Below are positions 36,613 through 44,447 of a stretch of 64,000 nt of DNA, piece by piece. Source of the DNA: Paenibacillaceae bacterium. Its GTDB lineage: Bacteria; Bacillota; Bacilli; Paenibacillales; Paenibacillaceae. The stretch lies in contig CAAFUF010000034.1 of assembly GCA_900766135.1 (NCBI GenBank), positions 186,001-250,000 of the forward strand, read 5' to 3'. The position numbers and the translations under genes were made by a program. Within the stretch, counting starts at the first letter, position 1. Each line of letters opens with the position of its first letter. Under the pieces are notes generated by a model. The model saw only the letters and a list, made by a program, of their open reading frames with translations. It was not told the origin of the DNA and ran no database searches.

Positions 36613-36650
36613 CCACATGGACGTGGGTTAATTAAAATTCAAGGAGGAAA
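36613..36650 (+). promoter_or_regulatory. CsrA-binding leader of hag
   Basis: CCAC and GTGG (36613-36616, 36623-36626) form a stem with the hexaloop ATGGAC, presenting GGA in the loop as in the best CsrA sites (consensus ACANGGANGU). The second GGA-containing site is the Shine-Dalgarno itself, AAGGAGGA (36641-36648). The two-site arrangement matches the known B. subtilis hag leader. Confidence 0.75.
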
Positions 36651-36656
36651 TATCCA

Positions 36657-37427
36657 ATGATTATCAACCACAATATTCCAGCTTTGAACACACATCGCAA
36701 CATGGGCTTGAACACATCCGCAACAAGCAAAAACATGGAGAAATTGTCTTCCGGTCTTCGTATCAACCGTGCCGCTGACGATGCTGCAGGGTTGTCCATC
36801 TCCGAATCGATGCGCGGTCAAATCCGTGGTCTGGAGCAAGCTCAACGTAATGCTCAAGACGGTATCTCTTACGTACAAACGGCTGAAGGCGCAATGAACG
36901 AAGTAAGCTCCATGCTGACTCGCATGAAAGAATTGAACGTTCAAAAATCGAGTGGAACATACAGCTCGACTGATACCAACAACATCGACGAAGAGTTGAA
37001 AGAACTCGGCGCTCAAATCGATAACATCATGACCAAAACTACGTTCAACGGCATCAGTATTACTAAAGGTGCTACGATTACGGTCAATGACAAAGCAACC
37101 GGTTCTATCACAATTGGTAGTATTTCAACGACTGGATTTAGTGGCCTGGGATCGAATACTAAACTCAGTGAAATTGAAACAGCTATCAAAAACGTATCTA
37201 CTCAACGCGCTAAACTGGGTGCTGTTCAAAACCGTCTGGAGTACACTTCCAACAACATCGGTACTACTGTAGAAAACCTGACGGCTGCGGAATCGCGTAT
37301 CCGCGACACCGACATGGCTAAAGAAATGGTCGCTTTGTCGAAAAACAACATCTTGCTGCAAGCTTCGCAATCGATGCTGGCTCAAGCAAACTCCGCTCCA
37401 CAAGGCGTACTATCCGTACTTCGTTAA
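36657..37427 (+). CDS. hag: flagellin
   Basis: 256 residues. The filament subunit, exported and polymerised outside the cell. Conserved N-terminal (MIINHNIPALNTHRNMG, then KLSSGLRINRAADDAAGL) and C-terminal (RIRDTDMAKEMVALSKN, then QANSAPQGVLSVLR) helices form D0/D1. The central part is short, with a Ser/Thr-rich stretch (about 135-170) that could carry O-glycans. With two sigma-D promoters around it and a CsrA leader, it is the regulatory target of the FliW-CsrA pair. A glycan-assembly island starts 2.7 kb downstream. Confidence 0.97.
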   Translation: MIINHNIPALNTHRNMGLNTSATSKNMEKLSSGLRINRAADDAAGLSISESMRGQIRGLEQAQRNAQDGISYVQTAEGAMNEVSSMLTRMKELNVQKSSGTYSSTDTNNIDEELKELGAQIDNIMTKTTFNGISITKGATITVNDKATGSITIGSISTTGFSGLGSNTKLSEIETAIKNVSTQRAKLGAVQNRLEYTSNNIGTTVENLTAAESRIRDTDMAKEMVALSKNNILLQASQSMLAQANSAPQGVLSVLR

Positions 37428-37443
37428 TCTTCACTTTCTTCCT

Positions 37444-37476
37444 CAAAGAGACCTTGGTTTTCAAGGTCTCTTTTTG
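37444..37476 (+). terminator. hag terminator
   Basis: CAAAGAGACCTT and AAGGTCTCTTTTTG form a perfect stem around GGTTTTC, then TTTTTG. Confidence 0.9.
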
Positions 37477-37486
37477 TGTTTCTCTT

Positions 37487-37512
37487 CAAAAACCATTTTG
37501 AAAATCCGATAT
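37487..37512 (+). promoter_or_regulatory. sigma-D-type promoter upstream of flaG-fliD-fliS-fliT
   Basis: CAAA (37487-37490), 14 bases, TCCGATAT (37505-37512). The -35 is imperfect but the -10 equals that of hag. Confidence 0.6.
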
Positions 37513-37580
37513 AATCAGTAAACAACTTGAGACGTAATCCAACGTAGACCGTTCCAAATTATTTTGAGGAGGGGCAGCAG

Positions 37581-37937
37581 GTGAGTAATCGAATTTCAGG
37601 GAATGGGCCTGTTTTTGGAATGAACAATTCTAATTTGCCAAAGAATACTGTTGAAGACTCGAGTTATGCTGCCGTGGTGGATGCATCGAATCATCAACCG
37701 AGTTTTTCACAGGAACAACAACAGGCGATTGAACAATTAGAAAAGGCGATCAGGGCCGTTCAGGGACCTGAAAAAACGTTTAAAATCTCGATTCATCAAG
37801 AAACCCATACGATCATGGTGAAAGTGTTCGATAAAGATACAGGGGACTTGATTCGCGAAATTCCGCAAGAGAAGTTGCTTGACGTAGCGGCTAACATGAT
37901 GGAACTAAACGGCCTGATTATAGACAAGAAAGCATAA
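37581..37937 (+). CDS. flaG: FlaG family protein
   Basis: 118 residues. A disordered N-terminus is followed by the FlaG domain with 'FKISIHQETHTIMVKVFDKDTGDLIREIPQEKLLDVAANMMEL', cited in pieces as VKVFDKDTGDLIREIP and the helical end. FlaG influences filament length in several bacteria. GTG start at 37581 after GAGGAGGGGCAGCAG. First gene of a tight unit with fliD, fliS and fliT. Confidence 0.9.
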   Translation: MSNRISGNGPVFGMNNSNLPKNTVEDSSYAAVVDASNHQPSFSQEQQQAIEQLEKAIRAVQGPEKTFKISIHQETHTIMVKVFDKDTGDLIREIPQEKLLDVAANMMELNGLIIDKKA

Positions 37938-37955
37938 CAAAGGAGGTTCAATTTA

Positions 37956-39413
37956 ATGAGAATTAGTGGTTTGGCGTCTGGGATGGATATTGATGCTCTG
38001 GTTAAACAGTTAATGACGGCGGAGAGAGTTCCGTTGGATAAACTGAATCAGCAAAAGCAACAAACAGAATGGAAGCGCGAAGGATACCGGGAAGTAAGCA
38101 CAAAACTGGTTAGTTTTAATGAGAAGCTATCCACTTTCAGTCTCAGTAGTGCGATCGATTCGAAAAAGGCAACGGTTAGTGGGGCATCCAATGTGCTTAC
38201 AGCAACCACAACAGGGGCTGCTACCAATTCAGTGCTTAATATTAGCGTAACCAACTTAGCCTCTGCGACGAATGTAATCTATAAGGGGACTCCCGGTGCA
38301 ACTAAAGTTTCAGATATATATACCGGTGGGGAGACCAGTGTAAAGATTGGCTCGGCAACAATTAATTTTACAGCCGACGAGTCTATTGATTCATTGGTGA
38401 AAAAGATCAATAGCAATAAAGACGCGAATGTAACAGCTGTATTTGATTCCGCTACCGGAAGTTTATCTTTGACTAATAAGACAACCGGAAATACCGCTAT
38501 TAGCCTGGAAGGTGGGCTGTTTACCAGTAATGCAAAATTCACAACAAGCGGTCAAACGTTAGGCAAAGATGCAACTGTAATGATTAACGGAATTGAAACA
38601 AAACAATCCTCTAACCGTTTTACTGTAAACGGAGTCGAGATATCATTGACTGGAGTTACTCCTGCAGGTCAATCGACACAAATTGAGGTTACCCAAGATG
38701 TCGATAAAATGATGGATACCATCAAGAAATTCGTTGATAGCTATAACGAGTCCCTTGCCCTTCTCAACCAAAAGACAGGGGAAGAACGTTATAGAAAATT
38801 CCTCCCGCTAACAAGCGAACAAAAAGAGGCCATGAAAGAAGATGAGATCAAGCTTTGGGAAGAAAAAGCCAAAAGCGGCATGCTCAGAAATGATTCCATC
38901 TTAAGTAAAACCGCTAGCGATATGAGAACGGCATTATTTGCGGATGTAGTTCTGCCAAATGGACAAAAAGTAAATCTTACTCAATTTGGAATTACCACCG
39001 GAGGTTACAGTGAAAAGGGTAAGTTGCATATTGATGAAACCAAACTAAGAGAGGCTCTCGAAGCCAATCCTGAGGGCGCGTATGCTTTATTTGGCCAGAC
39101 GGATTCATCGGCAACTATTACCGATAACGCAAAGGATGGTATCTTTAATCGCGTTAAGAAGATTAACTCGGCTACGTTGCAAAGCTTGTACGATCGTGCA
39201 GGTACGTCTAAATATAGCAGTGATTTGACTACTGCCTTTCTCCCTGAAAGTGAAATAGGAAAACAGATTAGGGATTTTGACAATCGTATTGCAGATTTAA
39301 ATAGCAGACTAACCATGAAGGAAAATCGGTATTATCAGCAATTTACGGCAATGGAGACTGCGATGAACAAGTACAATAGTATTTCTTCCAGCTTGTTCAG
39401 TGCTTTATCATAA
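37956..39413 (+). CDS. fliD: flagellar filament cap protein
   Basis: 485 residues. FliD caps the growing filament and promotes flagellin folding. The N-terminus MRISGLASGMDIDALVKQLM, the FliD_N coil and the C-terminal FliD_C ('NRVKKINSATLQSLYDRAGT', 'LNSRLTMKENRYYQQFTAME') are classic. AAAGGAGGTTC precedes the ATG. It overlaps nothing; fliS begins 19 bases on. Confidence 0.96.
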   Translation: MRISGLASGMDIDALVKQLMTAERVPLDKLNQQKQQTEWKREGYREVSTKLVSFNEKLSTFSLSSAIDSKKATVSGASNVLTATTTGAATNSVLNISVTNLASATNVIYKGTPGATKVSDIYTGGETSVKIGSATINFTADESIDSLVKKINSNKDANVTAVFDSATGSLSLTNKTTGNTAISLEGGLFTSNAKFTTSGQTLGKDATVMINGIETKQSSNRFTVNGVEISLTGVTPAGQSTQIEVTQDVDKMMDTIKKFVDSYNESLALLNQKTGEERYRKFLPLTSEQKEAMKEDEIKLWEEKAKSGMLRNDSILSKTASDMRTALFADVVLPNGQKVNLTQFGITTGGYSEKGKLHIDETKLREALEANPEGAYALFGQTDSSATITDNAKDGIFNRVKKINSATLQSLYDRAGTSKYSSDLTTAFLPESEIGKQIRDFDNRIADLNSRLTMKENRYYQQFTAMETAMNKYNSISSSLFSALS

Positions 39414-39432
39414 GTTAAAGGAGAGATTTGGA

Positions 39433-39819
39433 TTGATTAACTCACCTTACCAAAAATATCAGCAAACTCAATTGCAAACCGCTCCGCCTGCCCAACTTTT
39501 GCTCATGTTGTACGATGGAGCAATTCGTTTTATACGGATGGGTGTTTCAGGGATTGACGAAAAAGATTACGAGAAGAGCAATACCTATTTGTGTAAAGCG
39601 CAAGCTGTAATTCATGAATTGATCGCTGCATTAAACCATGAGTATCCTATTGCAAAAAATTTGCTGCAAATTTACGAATATATGTTGCATCAGTTGATTC
39701 ATGCAAACTTGAAAAAAAGCAAAGCACCGGCAAATGAAGTGTTATCCTACCTAACCGATTTGCGAGAGGCATGGGATACTGCAGCCAAATCATTGAATGC
39801 TAGCCCGGAGCAAGCCTAA
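39433..39819 (+). CDS. fliS: flagellin export chaperone
   Basis: 128 residues, a helical bundle that binds the flagellin C-terminus in the cytoplasm. Signature YQQTQLQTAPPAQLLLMLYD near the N-terminus. The start is TTG 39433 with AAAGGAGAG about 8 bases before; the frame opens at ATG 39400 inside fliD without a ribosome site. The stop shares one base with the fliT ATG. Confidence 0.93.
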   Translation: MINSPYQKYQQTQLQTAPPAQLLLMLYDGAIRFIRMGVSGIDEKDYEKSNTYLCKAQAVIHELIAALNHEYPIAKNLLQIYEYMLHQLIHANLKKSKAPANEVLSYLTDLREAWDTAAKSLNASPEQA

Positions 39820-40157
39820 TGACAACTGTTCAAGAGTATGTTGCCAGATTGGAGCAATTAACCGAGAAATTGGTTCAACGAATTGATCAAGTTAGTTATG
39901 AAGAACTGGCCGCCTATGCAGACCAGAGGGAAGCTCTGGCCAATCAAATCGTGTTGCAGAAGAATTCGCTTCAAGATGAAGATAAACAAAAAATTCGAAG
40001 CTTAAGCGAGTTTGATGAAGTGATTTTAGCCAAGATGGAACACTTTAAAAACGAAGCCGGTGACTGGTTGCTTAGGCGAGGCACTATTAAAAATCAAAGG
40101 TCTGCCTACAATATGGATTATACTCCTGAAAGCATGTTTTTCGACCGCAAGAAATAA
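39819..40157 (+). CDS. fliT: FliT-like flagellar protein
   Basis: 112 residues, mostly helical (about 1-90). It is placed directly after fliS with a TAATG overlap, as in Bacillales, where FliT is a chaperone for FliD. Sequence conservation in this family is low, so the call rests mainly on position, size and helical content. The C-terminal tail 'SAYNMDYTPESMFFDRKK' is typical of the Bacillales form. Confidence 0.8.
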   Translation: MTTVQEYVARLEQLTEKLVQRIDQVSYEELAAYADQREALANQIVLQKNSLQDEDKQKIRSLSEFDEVILAKMEHFKNEAGDWLLRRGTIKNQRSAYNMDYTPESMFFDRKK

Positions 40158-40176
40158 CTAAAAGGGCTGAATATCA

Positions 40177-42144
40177 ATGAAGCGACTTAGCATGTGCATG
40201 ATAGTAAAGGATGAAGAGGCGTTATTGCCACGTTGTCTGGAAAGCGTGAAAGGAATTGCCGACGAAATTATTGTGGTTGATACCGGTTCGACAGATCGTA
40301 CTAAGGAGATTGCAGCCCTATACACTAATCTGATTTTCGATTATCAATGGGGTAATGATTTTGCCGCTGCCCGTAATGAGTCGCTTCGACATGCTACAGG
40401 GAAATGGATATTGGTTATGGATGCGGATGAATATCTTTCTACTGATGACCATAACAAGTGGTTAGCTTTTTTGGATAACGAGAAACCCCTAGATCATTTG
40501 GCTTATACGCTACCTATTATTAACTTTACCGGAGATAAAGAATACCAGGATGAAATTAGCGCCTCCCCGGTTACCCGGTTATTTCCTAATCATAAGGGGA
40601 TTTACTTTGAACGCCCCATTCACGAGCAATTAACCCGCGGATCACAAGGTGAATTATTTCATAAGAAATTGGATTTGAACATATACCATACAGGATATCA
40701 GAATCTACGCGTCGATGAGAAAAATAAACACGAACGAAATATGCAGATCTTCAAGCAAATGCAGCAAAAGGGAGAGATGAGCGAATACGACTGGTTTACC
40801 TTAGGTAACCAGTATAGATATGCCAAAGATGAGATCCAGGCGATTGCTTGTTATGAACGGGCTATGAATGAAAAGAAAACGAATCTCGTTTGGTACCCTC
40901 ATTGCTTGGTTGGCTTAATCACCCTGTATTACAAACAGAATAAACTAGAACAATCTTGGAAATTGACGGAATCGAAGTTATCTGAATACCGTGCATATGC
41001 TGAGTATCATGCCATCAGAGGCGTCCACTATGAAACGATGGGGTTTTTCGATGAAGCTATAACTTGTTATTTGGAGGCTATAGATACAGGAGAATCAAGA
41101 GCGAAAAAAAACCAGGAAATCTGGCTTGTAGATCCCATGTATAGCTTCGACATGCCCGTACAGCAGTTGATTGAGGTTTACTTCCGTAAAAATGATAATC
41201 AACAAGCCGTTTTTTGGCTTTCAAAACTGTTAAATAAAAACAAGAAAAATCCCAACGTTCTCCTAAAGCTAGTTGAGTGGTTGTGCCATAACGATTCGCC
41301 GGAATCGGTTATTCGAATGTTAAATCAAACGTATGAATTAACTGACGAGTCAGACAAGGCACTTCTATTTAAAGTATCATTAGCCTTAGGGAGAGATGAA
41401 CTAGTTAATTATTATCAACCTTCTGTGAAGCATGGGGGAATGCTTTCTCCGGCTGATCAGATTCGCTTCGCCCTAATCCAACAGAATAAACAAGGGTGGC
41501 GGGAAAGTGTACAAGCTTCTTTTGGGAAAGGCGAAGATACGGCCTTCCACGTATGGCTGCAGGCACTTCTTGGGGCGATGATCTGGGATGAATATCCATT
41601 GCTTGAACAACTCGTTTCGAACATTAAGGATAAGGACGTTGTCAGATTGAATTATTTGATCGTTCAAGGCCTCAAAAATAGCGAGATTTCTAATAACGAG
41701 CTTGAAATAGACGCGGATAAATTGTTTGTTATTGCACGACAATTATTTTTGCTGAAGCAATTTGAACTATTCGACAGATTTGTTCAGCGATATCAGACTA
41801 GGGATTTAGTGAATCAATTGGCTAATTTCTTTTATAGTATTAACCTGATCGATCTGGCAATGAATTATTATTCCATATTGTTATCCCAACAGGCATTGGA
41901 TTTTAACAGTTTGGAAAATCTAGGTCTATACCACGCCTACCAGAATTATCCTGAGGAAACCGTGGAGTTCTTGAGAGAGGCGTTAAGGGCTCAACCTAAG
42001 GCTAGACATCTTTACTATTTCTTGATCAGAAATGCTGAGTCTCAGGAAAAAACTAAATATATCGAGTTGTTTAAGTCGGAGCTTCCGGAGCTTACCTCGA
42101 TTTCATTTATTGCGGATTTCATAAAGCAACAATCGCTCGCTTAA
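40177..42144 (+). CDS. GT2 glycosyltransferase with TPR region
   Basis: 655 residues. A GT-A domain (about 1-230) of the SunS/'MCMIVKDEE' group has IIVVDTGSTDRTKEIA (nucleotide site), WGNDFAAARN and the metal-binding DADEY. The remaining about 420 residues are TPR-like helical repeats. It is cytosolic, with no signal or membrane segment. It starts 19 bases after fliT and shares its orientation, so it is likely co-transcribed with the flagellar cap unit. That suggests a role in flagellin or FliD glycosylation. Sugar and acceptor are unknown. Two smaller relatives lie at 55079 and 55830. Confidence 0.85.
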   Translation: MKRLSMCMIVKDEEALLPRCLESVKGIADEIIVVDTGSTDRTKEIAALYTNLIFDYQWGNDFAAARNESLRHATGKWILVMDADEYLSTDDHNKWLAFLDNEKPLDHLAYTLPIINFTGDKEYQDEISASPVTRLFPNHKGIYFERPIHEQLTRGSQGELFHKKLDLNIYHTGYQNLRVDEKNKHERNMQIFKQMQQKGEMSEYDWFTLGNQYRYAKDEIQAIACYERAMNEKKTNLVWYPHCLVGLITLYYKQNKLEQSWKLTESKLSEYRAYAEYHAIRGVHYETMGFFDEAITCYLEAIDTGESRAKKNQEIWLVDPMYSFDMPVQQLIEVYFRKNDNQQAVFWLSKLLNKNKKNPNVLLKLVEWLCHNDSPESVIRMLNQTYELTDESDKALLFKVSLALGRDELVNYYQPSVKHGGMLSPADQIRFALIQQNKQGWRESVQASFGKGEDTAFHVWLQALLGAMIWDEYPLLEQLVSNIKDKDVVRLNYLIVQGLKNSEISNNELEIDADKLFVIARQLFLLKQFELFDRFVQRYQTRDLVNQLANFFYSINLIDLAMNYYSILLSQQALDFNSLENLGLYHAYQNYPEETVEFLREALRAQPKARHLYYFLIRNAESQEKTKYIELFKSELPELTSISFIADFIKQQSLA

Positions 42145-42152
42145 CAAACAAT

Positions 42153-42196
42153 GAAGGGACTGCCTCTTTTTACTGAGGAAGTCCCCTTTGTATTTT
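42153..42196. terminator. bidirectional terminator between convergent genes
   Basis: AAGGGACTGCCTC pairs with GAGGAAGTCCCCTT around TTTTTACT, with a T run on the plus side (TTTGTATTTTT) and A-rich bases on the other. It sits between the convergent GT2-TPR and cytidylyltransferase genes. Confidence 0.75.
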
Positions 42197-42586
42197 TCAA
42201 TATTTTTGGAGGTTGTTTTTGATCGAAGTCGTCGAAATATCCGGTGTCCTTGGCAAGTATACGACATCGCAATAAGCAGTTAACTCATCGAATTTTCCAC
42301 GCCAATCATCGCCCATGACAAATACATCGATTTGAAGCTGCTGGATATCCTTGCTTTTCTGCTCCCAAATTCGTTCCGGGATGACATGGTCCACATATCG
42401 AATCGCTTCTAGCATCATTTTTCGTTCCTCATAAGAGAAGTACGAGGTTTTCCCTTTGATGTTATTGAAATCATCTGTTGAAAGTGCTACGGTTAAATGA
42501 TCCCCAAGCTCTTTTGCTCTTTTTAGAAGTAAAATATGGCCATAATGCAGAAGATCAAAGGTGCCATAGGTAATTACTTTTTTCAA
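42197..42586 (-). CDS. glycerol-3-phosphate cytidylyltransferase, TagD type
   Basis: 129 residues, full length. It makes CDP-glycerol from CTP and glycerol-3-phosphate. The nucleotidyl-transferase HxGH motif is present in YGTFDLLHYGHILLL, and the C-terminal loop reads RTPDISTTSIK, where RTEGISTT is usual. It is followed 12 bases later on the same (minus) strand-order by its partner transferase, so substrate and enzyme are made from one unit. Classical teichoic acid genes tagA, tagB and tarGH are absent here. Confidence 0.93.
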   Translation of the reverse strand: MKKVITYGTFDLLHYGHILLLKRAKELGDHLTVALSTDDFNNIKGKTSYFSYEERKMMLEAIRYVDHVIPERIWEQKSKDIQQLQIDVFVMGDDWRGKFDELTAYCDVVYLPRTPDISTTSIKNNLQKY

Positions 42587-42598
42587 AGCAAAAACCTC

Positions 42599-44101
42599 CT
42601 ATTTTTCAGCGGATAAAGCTGCTATTTTTTCATCAAGTAACGCAAGCAACTGTGACTTTGATGTTTGTTGTTTTGCTTGAGCATAATATTGAAGGGCTGC
42701 TTCGTATTCCTCAAGAGATTCATGAACGTATCCTAAATTATAGAGTAAATCTTCATCCCAAGGGAAAAATTGATGCCCTCTCTCAAAAGTTTGTATTGCT
42801 TCACGAGGGTTGTTGGTAAGTAAATGCAGCATACCATTCATTGCAAAAATATCCGGATCCGCAGCGTTAGTCTCAAGATACTGATTCAGTGCTTCGTTTG
42901 CTTGAGCAAGATGTCCTTGTTCGATCATTTCATTGATTTTTTGCTTGATTTGCTGTTGCATTTTTTTGTGAGTTTGGAGGGTTTCTCTTCTCTCTAGAAT
43001 AACGTCCATCTGTTCCTGGATATAGTCATCGATCAACCTCCAAATGCGTTCGGATGATTTGTTATCATGGAAGGAATGGCACAGATGCAGAATAGTACGA
43101 CGCTGTTCTGCGTATACATCTTGGCCAAGCAGGAATTGATGAATAGCGTCCTGCATTTCCTCTTGGGTGTATACCTTCGGACCTGGCGTCCAAAAATCGT
43201 AAGGCTCAAATAAAAGCCCACGGTTCCCTTTATACGCTTCTAAATCGGTGGGTAGAAATAAGATGGGGCGATCTAGCAGCAAGTAATCAATATATACGGA
43301 TGAGTAATCTGTAATCAGCATGTCTGCCGCGCCCAGTACATCGTATAGATCCATAGAAGCATGGCTAAGCATAGCGTCATTTAAAATGAAAATTCTTGAC
43401 GATTTTAGCGCTTTGAGTTCATCCGCAAAGAATGACTCTTCAAAGGGGTGTAGTTTGACAACTAATGAAATTTGGTTATGTTCTAAAAAGGTTAATAGTT
43501 TCTCGCGTTCAAACTTGAGCAGGCCGAAAATATTATTAAAGTTTTTCGAGCCTTCCATTTTATTGGGAGTTATTATGGATTTCCGAAAAGTTGGCATGAA
43601 AAATACGACGCTCTCATTTCGGATATCTAGTTGGGGCAACAATTCTTGTAAACGGTCTTTGCTTTCTCTCGACAAAAGGGCATCATTCCGAGGAACCCCA
43701 GTGACACGGTATTGGCGGATGTTTGCACCATTACAAGCATTCATCGCTGTATTATAAAGGGTCGAGTAGGACATGATCATGTCCATTTTTGACCAATGCT
43801 GCTGGATATGTTCATCCGTAGCCGATTCCTGCTTGTCCATTTTCGCCATACCCTTCAACGGAAAGCCATGCCACAAATCAATATTGACCTTATCGTAATG
43901 AGATACATATTCGCCATGCGTCGTAATATAAACATCGCTAAAATCGATATACCGGTTATAGCGAAACTGCTCTTCCGTCAGCAGTTCAATATCATATTTT
44001 GCTCGCAGCTCGTCCGATGCGGAATGATACAAGTAATAATTGTTTGAGCCTGATGAGGACAGGTGGAATAACGTAATTTTGACTTTATCTAAATTTGCCA
44101 T
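42599..44101 (-). CDS. CDP-glycerol glycerophosphotransferase-family protein with C-terminal TPRs
   Basis: 500 residues. The TagB/TagF-type domain (about 1-380) shows the family landmarks LWHGFPLKG (about 75-83), TGVPRND, KLHPFEE (about 215) and TDYSSVYIDYLLLDRPILFL (about 263-282), then EPYDFWTPGPKV. The two His-containing motifs are those used in catalysis in this family. A coiled linker and about three TPRs follow (390-500), which is unusual for wall teichoic acid polymerases. It probably transfers glycerol phosphate to a glycan or glycoprotein. AAGGAAAGGACCTCC-type bases precede the ATG (minus strand). Divergent from the gene at 44448. Confidence 0.9.
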   Translation of the reverse strand: MANLDKVKITLFHLSSSGSNNYYLYHSASDELRAKYDIELLTEEQFRYNRYIDFSDVYITTHGEYVSHYDKVNIDLWHGFPLKGMAKMDKQESATDEHIQQHWSKMDMIMSYSTLYNTAMNACNGANIRQYRVTGVPRNDALLSRESKDRLQELLPQLDIRNESVVFFMPTFRKSIITPNKMEGSKNFNNIFGLLKFEREKLLTFLEHNQISLVVKLHPFEESFFADELKALKSSRIFILNDAMLSHASMDLYDVLGAADMLITDYSSVYIDYLLLDRPILFLPTDLEAYKGNRGLLFEPYDFWTPGPKVYTQEEMQDAIHQFLLGQDVYAEQRRTILHLCHSFHDNKSSERIWRLIDDYIQEQMDVILERRETLQTHKKMQQQIKQKINEMIEQGHLAQANEALNQYLETNAADPDIFAMNGMLHLLTNNPREAIQTFERGHQFFPWDEDLLYNLGYVHESLEEYEAALQYYAQAKQQTSKSQLLALLDEKIAALSAEK

Positions 44102-44447
44102 TTGGAGGTCCTTTCCTTATAGAGGTCAAAACGTATATCTATTTTATCGGAAAATTTGTGAGCGGTATAAAGGGAACAGGGTTTAATTCAAATTGGAAAA
44201 CAATTCCTGCTTTGAACAGTGGGAAGTTTTGTAAAGAAATTTGTCGGAAAGTTTAGAGTTCTATTTTCGGCTCAACCCTAAAATCAGTTATGAACCTTCC
44301 ACTGAGAGATTGAGTGTCTTAGAAAATCACCATGTCCAAGAGTAGTCGAATCTTGCTAGGCCTAGAGAAGTTATTTTGTCTATGTTCTGTCGAAAAAGGC
44401 AGAATAGACCGATAATTAAAATAAGAATGAACGTAAAGGAGTTCTCT
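44102..44447. other. divergent intergenic region
   Basis: 346 bases between the two divergent glycan units. AT-rich, so it must contain promoters for both directions, but I could not pick a convincing -35/-10 pair. An ATAGACCGATAA stretch at 44404 recalls a sigma-D -10 without a proper -35. No gene seen. Confidence 0.4.
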
